The notes below the pieces were generated by a model. The model was given only the letters and a program-made list of their open reading frames with translations. It was not told the DNA's origin and made no database searches. Positions 23,412-32,062 of a stretch of 32,592 bases of DNA are shown piece by piece (position 1 is the stretch's first letter; every line of letters starts with the position of its first letter). Made by a program: the position numbers and the translations under genes. The stretch spans positions 1 through 32,592 of the forward strand of contig UQDU01000024.1 of NCBI GenBank assembly GCA_900539915.1, written 5' to 3'. The stretch comes from an uncultured Bacteroidales bacterium. Its GTDB lineage: Bacteria > Bacteroidota > Bacteroidia > Bacteroidales > Muribaculaceae.

Positions 23412-23957
23412 ATGGGGAGGCTTATCCGGCATGCTGGAGATTATAAGAAATTGCTGACTTATCAGAAGGCGGATGTCATATTTCAGCTGACCTTTTATTT
23501 CTGCCACAGGTATCTGGAGAAAGGCGACCGGACTGTGGACCAGATGGTGCAGTCTGCCCGCAGTGGCAAGCAGAACATAGTAGAGGGATGTGCCGCTTCA
23601 GGAACTTCAGCTGAGACAGAGATCAAGCTCCTCAACGTGGCAAAAGCAAGCCTTCAGGAACTGCTGGAAGATTACGAAGATTACTTAAAGACGCGCCGCC
23701 ACACGCAGTGGATGCCGGGTAGCCGAGAGCAGATGGCTATGCGCGACATAGGACGAAAACATAATGATGCCTCCTACTTTATGGAAATAGCCGCTACGCG
23801 CCCGCCTCAGACTATCGCCAATATGGCCATAGTACTGATCAAACAAGCTGATTATCTGCTATTCAGACAACTGGAGAGGCTTGAAAAAGATTTTGAGGAG
23901 AATGGGGGGTTTAGGGAGAAGATGGCTCAAATCCGACGCAACCGTCGCGGCTATTAA
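23412..23957 (+). CDS. Four-helix-bundle protein with suffix domain (TIGR04258-like)
   Basis: A 181-residue helical protein. Residues about 1-120 match the S23/four-helix-bundle family first known from intervening sequences inside 23S rRNA genes and related to the Avd protein of diversity-generating retroelements; landmarks are LLTYQKADVIF, VQSARSGKQNIVEG and LLNVAKASLQELLEDYEDYL. The rest is the suffix region (NMAIVLIKQADYLLFRQLERLEKDFEENGG). Function is unknown; RNA binding is plausible from a basic face. Start at the ATG (23412) rather than the TTG at 23403. The gene is bracketed by inverted arrays of a 9-bp unit and sits beside a broken restriction-modification gene. No reverse transcriptase or variable repeat is nearby. 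Confidence 0.85.
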   Translation: MGRLIRHAGDYKKLLTYQKADVIFQLTFYFCHRYLEKGDRTVDQMVQSARSGKQNIVEGCAASGTSAETEIKLLNVAKASLQELLEDYEDYLKTRRHTQWMPGSREQMAMRDIGRKHNDASYFMEIAATRPPQTIANMAIVLIKQADYLLFRQLERLEKDFEENGGFREKMAQIRRNRRGY

Positions 23958-23999
23958 AGGCCTTAGGGTCTTTAAGGACCCTAAAGACCTTAAAGTCCC
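23956..23999 (+). repeat. Right inverted repeat of the four-helix-bundle cassette
   Basis: Contains GGTCTTTA (23967-23974) and its reverse complement TAAAGACC (23982-23989) around AGGACCC, so it is a dyad in itself. It is also the inverted copy of the left array (22 of 23 at the core, 23342-23364). It begins immediately at the stop codon of the four-helix-bundle gene. Confidence 0.85.
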
Positions 24000-24027
24000 C
24001 TATAAGATGGCAGATGTTTCAAGATTT

Positions 24028-24045
24028 ATGCGTAAATTTGCGCAT
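24028..24045 (+). promoter_or_regulatory. purL promoter with an overlapping near-palindrome
   Basis: The -7 element TAAATTTG (24033-24040) is an exact match and sits in the middle of ATGCGTAAATTTGCGCAT, an 18-bp palindrome with a single mismatched pair. Transcription would begin near 24047, about 66 nt before the ATG. The palindrome resembles LacI-family operators in shape, so purine control is possible but not shown. TAAATTTGCGCA also occurs in the pnp promoter, where the palindrome is absent. Confidence 0.6.
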
Positions 24046-24112
24046 GATTTTCCCTGTCAAAGCGGGGTTTCCGATTGATACAATCATTACACTATACACA
24101 TAATATTTCTTT

Positions 24113-27100
24113 ATGGTCTTCTTTTTTAAAAAGGGTGGAAACACGGTCTACGCCGTGGAAATTGACCACAAGCTCAGTGAGGAAGAAACTGGTAAACTGG
24201 CATGGCTCTTCGGCGATGCCAAGAAACTACAGACCAAGGCGGTCAAAGGCACCTTCGTGGGTCCGCGCCGTGAGATGGTCACTCCGTGGAGCACCAACGC
24301 CGTAGAAATCACCCAGAACATGGGCATGAATGGCATCACTCGCATAGAGGAATATCAGCTTGTCAAGCCGGGCGCAGAACCCAAGCACGACAAGATGCTC
24401 CAGCGCGTCTATCAGGGTCTGAATGCCTCCATATTCGAGACAGCCCGTGAGCCGGAACCCATCGTATATATCGAAGACATATCAGAATACAACCGTCAGG
24501 AAGGCCTCGCGCTGAGTGCTGACGAGGAGCAGTATCTCCGCGACCTCTCCAAGAAGCTCGGGCGTCCGCTGACCGACAGCGAAGTATTCGGCTTCTCGCA
24601 GGTCAACAGCGAGCACTGCCGCCACAAGATATTCAACGGCACATTCGTCATCGACGGCGAAGAAAAGCCCCTCTCACTGTTTAAACTCATAAAGAAGACA
24701 TCACAGGAAAACCCCGGAGGACTCGTCTCTGCCTACAAGGACAATGTGGCATTTGTCAACGGTCCGACCATCGACCTCTTCTATCCTGCCAATCCCGACC
24801 AGCCCGATTACTTCGAGGTGACCGACCTCAAGACAGTGCTGTCACTCAAGGCCGAGACCCACAACTTCCCCACCACGGTGGAGCCGTTCAACGGCGCAGC
24901 CACCGGCTCCGGCGGCGAAATACGTGACCGTCTCGGAGGCGGCAAGGCCAGTCTGCCGCTTGCCGGTACGGCTGTCTATATGACCAGCTATCCGCGCATG
25001 TCGCCCGAGCACCGCTGGGAACTGATGATGAATCCTCGCGCATGGCTCTATCAGACCCCTGCCGAAATCCTCATCAAGGCCTCAAACGGAGCTTCGGACT
25101 TCGGCAACAAGTTCGGCCAGCCGCTCATCTGCGGCTCTGTGCTGACTTTCGAGCATGACGAAAATGGACGTTTCTACGCTTATGACAAGGTCATCATGCT
25201 CGCCGGAGGCGTAGGTTTCGCGGCCAAGCACGATGCCATCAAGGGCGAACCCCAGGGTGGAGAAAAAGTAGTGGTGATGGGCGGTGACAACTACCGAATC
25301 GGCATGGGCGGCGGCGCAGTGTCGTCAGTGGCTACAGGCCAGTATGACAACGCCATAGAGCTTAACGCCGTGCAGCGCGCCAACCCCGAGATGCAGAAGC
25401 GTGTCAGCAACGTCATCCGTGCGCTTGCCGAAAACCCCAAGAACCCCATCATATCTATCCATGACCATGGTGCCGGCGGCCACCTCAATGCTCTGTCGGA
25501 GCTGGTTGAGGCTACCGGAGGCAAAATCGACATTTCTGCCCTGCCCATCGGCGACAACACCCTGTCATATAAGGAAATCGTAGGCAATGAGAGCCAGGAG
25601 CGCATGGGTATGGTCATCAAGGAGAAAGACATAGCCCGTGTGCGCCGCATAGCCGAACGCGAGAAGGCTCCATTCTATGTCGTGGGCGAAACTACCGGTG
25701 ACCACCGCTTCGTATTTGAAGCCCCTGACGGAGTCAAACCTATCGACCTCGCCATGGACGACATGTTTGGCAAAGCCCCCAAAACTGTAATGACGGACCA
25801 CACCGTAGAGCGCAAATATGCCGATGTAGAGTATGACGCAGCCAAGATTGCCGAATACACCGCCGATGTGCTGTCGCTTGAAGCTGTAGCCTGCAAAGAC
25901 TGGCTGACCAACAAAGTAGACCGCTCCATCACCGGCAAGGTTGCCCGTCAGCAGTGTCAGGGCGAACTGCAGCTGCCACTGAGCGACTGTGGTGTCATGG
26001 CTCTCGACTACAACGGCCGCGCCGGCATCGCCACCTCTATAGGACATGCTCCCCAGGTTTCACTGATTGATTCGGCCAAAGGCTCGATAATAGCAGTGGC
26101 CGAGTCGCTCACCAATATCGTAGGCACACCCATCAAGGGAGGACTGGGCGGCATATCCCTCAGCGCCAACTGGATGTGGCCCTGCAAAAACGAAGGCGAG
26201 GACGCAGCTCTCTACAAAGCCGTAGAGGCTTGCAGCAACTTCGCATGTTCACTCGGCATAAACATCCCCACCGGCAAGGACTCACTGTCCATGACCCAGA
26301 AATACGGTGACAACAAGGTATATGCCCCCGGCACTGTCATCATCTCAGCCGCCGGCGAGGTGAAGAATGTGCGCCGCACTCTCTCGCCTGTACTCCAGAA
26401 GCGCAATTCACAGCTGCTCTATATTGATTTCTCGAGCTGTCCGTTGCAGTTAGGCGGTTCGGCACTTGCCCAGACTCTCAACCGACTCGGTGCGGAGGCT
26501 CCTACCGTGGCCGATGCCGCTTATTTCGTGGCAACCTTCAATGCTGTGCAGACCCTCGTCAACAGCGGTTCGCTCCTCGCGGCCCACGACATATCAGCCG
26601 GAGGTCTCGTCACCACCCTGCTTGAAATGATTTTCGCCAACCGCGCCGGAGGCCTTGACATAGACCTGACCGATATTGCCGCATCACTCGGAAACGATGC
26701 CGTCAAACTGCTGTTTGCCGAAAATCCCGCTCTCGTGGTGCAGGTAGCCAACGCTTCGATGACCCATGTGCGCAGCGTGCTCGATCAGGCAGGTGTACGC
26801 TTCTGGACCATCGGCGCACCCTCGCGCGAACGCAATGTGACAGTCACCATCAACGGCAACACAGTAGCATCGCTTGACACCGACAAGCTCCGCGATTCAT
26901 GGTACCGCACATCTTATCTGCTTGACTGCCTCCAGAGCGGAGAGCAAAACGCGCTGGCACGCTACCAGAACTACTCCAAGCAGCCGATACGTTACGCTAT
27001 ACCCACATCGTTCAACGGCAAGATGGCCGACCACGAAATCTCACTGCGCCGCAAGGACCGAAGCGGCATCCGTGCAGCCATCATCCGCGACAAGGGTACC

Positions 27101-27820
27101 AACGGCGACCGCGAAATGGCGTTCTCGCTCTATGCTGCCGGATTTGACGTCAAGGACGTGCACCTCTCCGACCTCATGAGCGGACGCGAGACCCTTGAGG
27201 ATGTCAACATGATAGTATTCTGCGGAGGCTTCTCCAACTCCGACGTGCTCGGCAGTGCCAAGGGCTGGGCAAGCGGATTCCTCTACAACGACAAGGCCCG
27301 TCGCGCACTTGACAACTTCTACAAGCGTGAAGACACTCTGAGCCTCGGCGTTTGCAACGGTTGCCAGCTGATGATGGAGCTTGGCCTAATCACACCCCTT
27401 GACGAAGTCAAGCCCAAGATGGACCACAATGTCAGCCACAAGTTCGAATCAAACTTCGTAGGTGTGACCATACCGCAGAACGACAGCGTGATGTTCGGTC
27501 CGCTCAGCGGCATGAAGCTCGGCATCTGGGTGGCCCACGGCGAAGGCCGCTTCGTGATGCCACGTCCTGTTTCAGACTATAACGTAGTGCTCAAATATTC
27601 CTACGCCGCGTATCCCGGCAACCCCAACGGAAGCCGCGGAGCCGTGGCCGGCATCGCATCGGCCGATGGTCGCCATCTGGCCATGATGCCCCACCTTGAG
27701 CGTGCCATCTTCCCCTGGCAATGCGGATTCTACCCCTCAGCCCGTCACTATCAGGAAATCACACCCTGGGCTACGGCATTTGTCAATGCGCGCCACTGGA
27801 TCGAACAGCACAAAAAGTAA
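24113..27820 (+). CDS. purL: Phosphoribosylformylglycinamidine synthase (single-chain)
   Basis: Converts FGAR, ATP and glutamine to FGAM in purine synthesis. At 1235 residues it is the long PurL type with linker, synthetase and glutaminase parts in one chain. The synthetase part contains SQVNSEHCRHKIF (FGAM synthase signature, about 162-174) and KAETHNFPTTVEPFNGAATGSGGE (split here as KAETHNFPT and NGAATGSGGE). The C-terminal glutaminase has nucleophile C1081 in LGVCNGCQ, with the His and Glu partners in MMPHLERAIF. It leads a unit continuing 52 bp later into the PurF-like gene. Confidence 0.97.
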   Translation: MVFFFKKGGNTVYAVEIDHKLSEEETGKLAWLFGDAKKLQTKAVKGTFVGPRREMVTPWSTNAVEITQNMGMNGITRIEEYQLVKPGAEPKHDKMLQRVYQGLNASIFETAREPEPIVYIEDISEYNRQEGLALSADEEQYLRDLSKKLGRPLTDSEVFGFSQVNSEHCRHKIFNGTFVIDGEEKPLSLFKLIKKTSQENPGGLVSAYKDNVAFVNGPTIDLFYPANPDQPDYFEVTDLKTVLSLKAETHNFPTTVEPFNGAATGSGGEIRDRLGGGKASLPLAGTAVYMTSYPRMSPEHRWELMMNPRAWLYQTPAEILIKASNGASDFGNKFGQPLICGSVLTFEHDENGRFYAYDKVIMLAGGVGFAAKHDAIKGEPQGGEKVVVMGGDNYRIGMGGGAVSSVATGQYDNAIELNAVQRANPEMQKRVSNVIRALAENPKNPIISIHDHGAGGHLNALSELVEATGGKIDISALPIGDNTLSYKEIVGNESQERMGMVIKEKDIARVRRIAEREKAPFYVVGETTGDHRFVFEAPDGVKPIDLAMDDMFGKAPKTVMTDHTVERKYADVEYDAAKIAEYTADVLSLEAVACKDWLTNKVDRSITGKVARQQCQGELQLPLSDCGVMALDYNGRAGIATSIGHAPQVSLIDSAKGSIIAVAESLTNIVGTPIKGGLGGISLSANWMWPCKNEGEDAALYKAVEACSNFACSLGINIPTGKDSLSMTQKYGDNKVYAPGTVIISAAGEVKNVRRTLSPVLQKRNSQLLYIDFSSCPLQLGGSALAQTLNRLGAEAPTVADAAYFVATFNAVQTLVNSGSLLAAHDISAGGLVTTLLEMIFANRAGGLDIDLTDIAASLGNDAVKLLFAENPALVVQVANASMTHVRSVLDQAGVRFWTIGAPSRERNVTVTINGNTVASLDTDKLRDSWYRTSYLLDCLQSGEQNALARYQNYSKQPIRYAIPTSFNGKMADHEISLRRKDRSGIRAAIIRDKGTNGDREMAFSLYAAGFDVKDVHLSDLMSGRETLEDVNMIVFCGGFSNSDVLGSAKGWASGFLYNDKARRALDNFYKREDTLSLGVCNGCQLMMELGLITPLDEVKPKMDHNVSHKFESNFVGVTIPQNDSVMFGPLSGMKLGIWVAHGEGRFVMPRPVSDYNVVLKYSYAAYPGNPNGSRGAVAGIASADGRHLAMMPHLERAIFPWQCGFYPSARHYQEITPWATAFVNARHWIEQHKK

Positions 27821-27872
27821 CATTCCCCCGACATCATCTACACTTCAATTCATATAAAGGAAAAATACAGAT

Positions 27873-29279
27873 ATGGGAGGCTTTTTTGGCATAGCCAAAC
27901 GAAATGAATGTGTCAACGAGCTGTTCTATGGCGTTGACTACAACAGCCACATGGGCACCAAACGTGCCGGCATCGCCACATGCCACGACGGTGTGTTCAC
28001 CCGTTCGATCCATAATATCGAAAACTCCTATTTCCGCACCAAATTCGAGAAGGATCTGGCCGACTTCAGCGGAAAAGCGGGCATCGGGGTAATCAGCGAT
28101 ACTGATGCACAGCCTATCATAGTCAACTGCCACCTCGGCAAATTTGCAATAGTGACAGTGGCTCGTATCAACAATATCCGTGAACTTGAAAAGGAACTCC
28201 TCGCCAAGGGTCACCACTTCTGCGAACACAGCTACGACATCATCAACCCCACAGAGATGATTGCCGCCCTCATCAGCGAAGGCAACAGCTATGTCGAGGG
28301 CATCGAGAATGTGTTCCGCCGCGTCAAGGGAAGCTGCTCCATGCTGCTCCTCACCCCTGACAGCATCATTGCCGCCCGTGACCGCCTCGGCCGCACGCCC
28401 ATAGCCCTCGGCAAGAAAGAGGATGCCATGGCTGCGACTTCCGAGACTTGCGCGTTCCCCAACCTCGGCTTTGACCTCTGCTACAATCTCGGTCCGGGCG
28501 AAATCGTCAGCTTTGATGCCGACGGCTTCAAGCAGCTCAAGGCTCCGGGAGAACAGATGCAGATATGCGCGTTCCTCTGGACCTATTACGGCTATCCGGC
28601 ATGTGAGTACGAAAACCGCAACGTGGACCAGATGCGCTATGACTCGGGCATGATGATGAGCCGGGAGGACCACACAGAGGTAGACTTCGTCAGCGCAGTG
28701 CCTGACTCGGGCATCGGCATGGCCTTGGGTTACTCCCAGGGGATGCACAAGCCCTACCAGCGTGGCATCGTCAAATATACTCCCACATGGCCGCGCTCTT
28801 TCACCCCCTCCACCCAGGAGCGTCGCGAGCTCGTCGCCAAGATGAAGCTCATCCCCAACAAGGCTCTCCTGAAAGACAAAAAGGTCATATTCTGCGATGA
28901 CTCCATAGTGCGCGGCACCCAGCTCCGTGACAATGTCAAAGACCTCTACGATGCCGGCACCAAGGAGGTACACGTGCGCATCAGCTGCCCGCCCCTGGTC
29001 TACGGATGCAAGTTTGTCAACTTCACCAACTCCAAGAGCGACATGGAGCTTATCACACGCCGTGTCATCAAAGAACTTGAAGGCGGCAAGGAAGACGTAG
29101 ACCTCACCCCTTACTGTACCCATGGCACTCCGCAATACAAGGCCATGGTCGAGAAAATCCGCGAAACCCTCGGTGTCACCACACTCGATTTCAACCCAAT
29201 AGACAACGTTGTCAAGGCCATCGGACTCCCCAAGTGCAAAATCTGCACACACTGTTTCGACGGCACAAGCTACGAATAA
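27873..29279 (+). CDS. PurF-like amidophosphoribosyltransferase lacking glutaminase residues
   Basis: A 468-residue homologue of glutamine-PRPP amidotransferase. The PRPP-binding motif VIFCDDSIVRGTQ (338-350) is intact, and cysteines C232, C379, C455, C458 and C461 suggest the Fe-S cluster of the B. subtilis-type enzyme. However, the N terminus is MGGFFGIAK where PurF has a catalytic Cys right after Met, and the glutamine-binding GHxRYST is replaced by GIGVISDTDAQ. No alternative start restores the Cys. It may therefore use free ammonia, take ammonia from a partner, or have another substrate. It follows purL by 52 bp and precedes ychF by 33 bp. Annotation as plain purF would be unsafe without knowing whether the genome has a second copy. 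Confidence 0.88.
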   Translation: MGGFFGIAKRNECVNELFYGVDYNSHMGTKRAGIATCHDGVFTRSIHNIENSYFRTKFEKDLADFSGKAGIGVISDTDAQPIIVNCHLGKFAIVTVARINNIRELEKELLAKGHHFCEHSYDIINPTEMIAALISEGNSYVEGIENVFRRVKGSCSMLLLTPDSIIAARDRLGRTPIALGKKEDAMAATSETCAFPNLGFDLCYNLGPGEIVSFDADGFKQLKAPGEQMQICAFLWTYYGYPACEYENRNVDQMRYDSGMMMSREDHTEVDFVSAVPDSGIGMALGYSQGMHKPYQRGIVKYTPTWPRSFTPSTQERRELVAKMKLIPNKALLKDKKVIFCDDSIVRGTQLRDNVKDLYDAGTKEVHVRISCPPLVYGCKFVNFTNSKSDMELITRRVIKELEGGKEDVDLTPYCTHGTPQYKAMVEKIRETLGVTTLDFNPIDNVVKAIGLPKCKICTHCFDGTSYE

Positions 29280-29312
29280 CATCTACCGAACAATCATCTC
29301 CAATAACATCTC

Positions 29313-30416
29313 ATGGCATTACAATGCGGCATAGTCGGACTGCCCAACGTCGGCAAATCCACCCTCTTCAACTGTTTGTCAAACGCTAAGGCACAGAGCG
29401 CCAATTTCCCGTTCTGCACCATCGAGCCCAATGTAGGCGTAATCACCGTCCCCGATGACCGCCTGACACGGCTCGTGGAAATGTGCAACCCCAAAAGCGT
29501 GGTCCCTGCCACAGTGGAGATTGTGGATATAGCCGGTCTGGTCAAGGGCGCAAGCAAGGGCGAAGGGCTCGGCAACAAATTTCTCGCGAATATCCGCGAG
29601 ACCGATGCCATCCTCCACGTGCTCCGCTGCTTCGACGATGACAACATCACTCACGTTGACGGCTCCGTGGACCCCGTGCGCGACAAGGAAATAATCGATT
29701 ACGAGCTGCAGCTCAAGGATCTCGAGACCGTAGACAGCCGCATAGCCAAGACCTACAAACAGGCCCAGACCGGAGGTGACAAGGTGGCCAAGATGCAATA
29801 CGAGGTGCTCTCTCGTGTCAAGGAAGCCCTGGAAGCCGGACGCGGAGCACGCACGGTCAAAGGCGAGACACCTGATGAGCAAAAATTTCTCAAAGAGCTG
29901 TTTCTCCTCACCTCCAAGCCGGTCATGTATGTGTGCAACGTGGACGATGCTTCGGCAGCCACCGGCAACAAGTATGTCGATGCCGTCCGCGAAGCCGTCA
30001 AAGACGAGGACGCCCAGATACTCATAGTCGCCGCCCAGACCGAGAGCGAGATAGCCGAACTCGACACGTGGGAGGAGCGCAAAGAGTTTCTCAACGAGAT
30101 AGGACTGGAGGAGAGCGGCGTTTCACGCCTGATACGTGCAGCCTACAGTCTGCTTGACCTCCAGACATATTTCACCGCCGGACCCGATGAGGTACGTGCA
30201 TGGACGTTTATGCGCGGCAGCAAGGCTCCGCAGTGTGCCGGCATCATACACACCGATTTTGAGAAAGGCTTCATCCGCGCCGAGGTCATCAAGTATGACG
30301 ACTACGTCAATCTCGGAGGCGAAACCGCAGTCAAAGAAGCCGGCAAGATGGGCGTGGAAGGCAAGGAATACGTGGTGCAGGACGGCGACATCATGCACTT
30401 CCGCTTCAACGTCTGA
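29313..30416 (+). CDS. ychF: Redox-regulated ATPase YchF (OLA1 family)
   Basis: A 367-residue member of the Obg/OLA1 family that prefers ATP over GTP and binds ribosomes. GLPNVGKST (about 8-16) is the P-loop, NFPFCTIEPNVG (about 29-40) the switch region, and DIAGLVKGASKGEGLGN the G3 region. The usual NKxD is replaced by NVDD, as in other YchF proteins, which explains ATP preference. A helical insertion follows and a TGS domain (about 280-365; RSEVIKYDD-like stretch) closes the protein. It is 33 bp after the PurF-like gene and ends at a strong terminator. Confidence 0.96.
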   Translation: MALQCGIVGLPNVGKSTLFNCLSNAKAQSANFPFCTIEPNVGVITVPDDRLTRLVEMCNPKSVVPATVEIVDIAGLVKGASKGEGLGNKFLANIRETDAILHVLRCFDDDNITHVDGSVDPVRDKEIIDYELQLKDLETVDSRIAKTYKQAQTGGDKVAKMQYEVLSRVKEALEAGRGARTVKGETPDEQKFLKELFLLTSKPVMYVCNVDDASAATGNKYVDAVREAVKDEDAQILIVAAQTESEIAELDTWEERKEFLNEIGLEESGVSRLIRAAYSLLDLQTYFTAGPDEVRAWTFMRGSKAPQCAGIIHTDFEKGFIRAEVIKYDDYVNLGGETAVKEAGKMGVEGKEYVVQDGDIMHFRFNV

Positions 30417-30467
30417 CCGGCTGCACACCCGTTCGCGCGATAGAACTTTATATACCGCATATGCGTT

Positions 30468-30507
30468 AAAGAATCAGATAGAGGTTTCATCTATCTGATT
30501 CTTTTTT
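30468..30507 (+). terminator. Intrinsic terminator after ychF
   Basis: A perfect 15-bp stem, AAAGAATCAGATAGA (30468-30482) with its reverse complement (30490-30504), loop GGTTTCA, then T residues. Confidence 0.93.
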
Positions 30508-30540
30508 CATCATATATACTGAGTTTACCTGTTACTCTCT

Positions 30541-31017
30541 ATGTTCTTCACTAAACACAGCGATAAAATCGCACGCATAGCCATGGCGCTGCTTCTGAGC
30601 GCGGCAGCCATATCTCTCGTATCGTGCAGCGACACCGAGGCCTGGGACGACATGCCTGACCGTGTAGCACATTTCGTCTCCACGTATTTCCCGGCACAGG
30701 AAGTGGATTCCTACGGCAACCATGGCAACATACAGACCGTCTACCTCCACAACGGGCCCACGCTATATTTCAACGAACAGAGCGAATGGATCAAACTTGA
30801 CGGCAACGGTGTGCCCCTACCCTCCATACTCGCCACAGACCTTCTCCCCTCTCCATTTCTCAATTATCTTCAAGGGCTCGGGGCTCTGGACGACATCATC
30901 GTGATGCAATACAACTACCCGGTATATACCGTAACCCTCTCCACGAGCACCATCGCATTCAACGAGCAGAGCGGCGAAATCAGAGACATCACTGCCGACG
31001 AACCGCCGCTGCAATAA
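30541..31017 (+). CDS. PepSY-like lipoprotein (DUF2874)
   Basis: A 158-residue protein with a lipoprotein signal: a hydrophobic stretch ending LVSC at C29, followed by SDTE. After it comes a PepSY-like unit (DRVAHFVSTYFPAQEVDS ... LYFNEQSEWIKLDG) and a second, more divergent one (PFLNYLQGLGALDDI ... IAFNEQSGEI). It resembles the exported protein at 15587-16042 but is membrane-anchored and more acidic. Function is unknown. Its stop codon lies 1 bp from the stop of the convergent TIGR02757 gene, with no terminator between them. Confidence 0.82.
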   Translation: MFFTKHSDKIARIAMALLLSAAAISLVSCSDTEAWDDMPDRVAHFVSTYFPAQEVDSYGNHGNIQTVYLHNGPTLYFNEQSEWIKLDGNGVPLPSILATDLLPSPFLNYLQGLGALDDIIVMQYNYPVYTVTLSTSTIAFNEQSGEIRDITADEPPLQ

Positions 31018-31018
31018 A

Positions 31019-31789
31019 TCACGGCATGTCAGGAGTAGCACCGGTGATACCTATCCCGAAGAGGGCGAAATCATAGATGACAGGGTCATCAGGACGGAAA
31101 TCGCGCAATAGAGAAGTCAATTCCATGACCGCCTTACGGTCGTTGGCCTTACGGTCAAGCATCCCCAAGGCCCGCGCCTGATTGCCCACATGGACATCCA
31201 TGGGGATAAACAGTTGGGAGGGTTTGATTACGTCCCAGCAGCCCAAATCCACTATCCCGTCATTTCTCACAAGCCATCGTAGAGCCATATTGACACGTTT
31301 TAGAGCCGTGGAATCAAGATTCTGTGGCAGACAGCGGCTGTCGCCTACGCCGTCATTTGCATCACAGATATAGTGGTTGATACCGTCCACAAGCGTCCAT
31401 GAGGGTGTCGCGCTGGCGGAGATGTGCAGATGATGGGCCAGACCCTGCAACGAGCCGTAGGCCGAATATATATCACGGAGCCCACGCATATACCGCTTGA
31501 GGTTTTCCACAAAGAAAGTACGGTGGATATTGCCCTCGGGCAGTGCCTCGTAGGACCCATCCATCAGGAAGTCATACGGGCTGCCGTCCATCATGGCCAG
31601 CAATTTCTCGCAGTCGCGGCATATCATCTTCCTATTGCCCCATGCTATTGTAGAGCAGAGCAACGACACTATTTCCCTGTCCTCCAGACGCGAGAATCGG
31701 CGAGGGAACTGCACCGGGTCATTATCAGCAAACTCCGGCACATTATAGATGGCAGCCTGTTCATCCAAAAAACAGCGCAACCTCTCCAT
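31019..31789 (-). CDS. TIGR02757 family protein (DUF2400)
   Basis: A 256-residue protein of a family common in Bacteroidetes and archaea whose function is not known. Landmarks are YNVPEFADNDPVQFPRRFS near the N terminus, TIAWGNRKMI, and SQLFIPMDVHVGNQAR followed by RDFRPDDPVIYDFALFGIGIT at the end; the last part is typical of the helix-hairpin-helix glycosylase-like region seen in the family. The frame is open up to 31855, which would read through the 3' end of tRNA-Glu, so the start at 31789 is chosen. It probably comes from the rpsT-tRNA transcript. Confidence 0.85.
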   Translation of the reverse strand: MERLRCFLDEQAAIYNVPEFADNDPVQFPRRFSRLEDREIVSLLCSTIAWGNRKMICRDCEKLLAMMDGSPYDFLMDGSYEALPEGNIHRTFFVENLKRYMRGLRDIYSAYGSLQGLAHHLHISASATPSWTLVDGINHYICDANDGVGDSRCLPQNLDSTALKRVNMALRWLVRNDGIVDLGCWDVIKPSQLFIPMDVHVGNQARALGMLDRKANDRKAVMELTSLLRDFRPDDPVIYDFALFGIGITGATPDMP

Positions 31790-31823
31790 CTCGGAGGGAT
31801 TGCGCTTTAATATTCTACTTATG

Positions 31824-31895
31824 TAGCCCATAGGAGAATCGAACTCCTCTTTCAAGAATGAAAATCTTGCGTCCTAGCCGATAGACGAATGGGCC
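31824..31895 (-). tRNA. tRNA-Glu (anticodon TTC), second copy
   Basis: A 72-nt cloverleaf. The acceptor stem GGCCCAT pairs with ATGGGCT (G1-U72), the anticodon loop is TTTTCAT with anticodon TTC, and the T loop is TTCGATT. CCA is not encoded. It is identical to the copy at 32375-32446. Confidence 0.95.
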
Positions 31896-32062
31896 AACTC
31901 ACTTGTCCCGTCATCTCAAGAAAGCTATGCTCTGCGAGAGACATTGCGGTCGGGACAACCTTGGTATCTGGTCTGCCAGCCAAAGCTGACAAAGTCTAAC
32001 AAGCTAATTAATTTGCCCATGGGGTTTTGACAGCCCCCGGCTTGTCAGGTGCTTAATTACGA
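31896..32062. other. Spacer between rpsT and tRNA-Glu
   Basis: No gene. A weak stem (TGAC/GTCA with AGCC/GGCT) lies near 32028-32048 after rpsT on the minus strand but lacks a T tract, so read-through into the tRNA and TIGR02757 gene is expected. Confidence 0.5.

Noticed and set aside
23277..23507. Minus-strand open frame with repeated Lys-Asp-Pro
   Set aside because: It is created by the 9-bp array read in frame and runs into the four-helix-bundle gene on the other strand; no family or start signal supports it.
23412..23957. Diversity-generating retroelement accessory protein (Avd)
   Set aside because: The fold family is shared, but there is no reverse transcriptase, template repeat or variable repeat within the window.
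27834..29282. 482-codon minus-strand frame
   Set aside because: It is the exact antisense of the PurF-like gene; long antisense frames arise from high-GC third positions here.
31790..31855. N-terminal extension of the TIGR02757 gene
   Set aside because: It reads through the 3' half of tRNA-Glu.
32028..32048. Terminator of rpsT
   Set aside because: The stem is short and followed by A and C residues rather than T on the minus strand.
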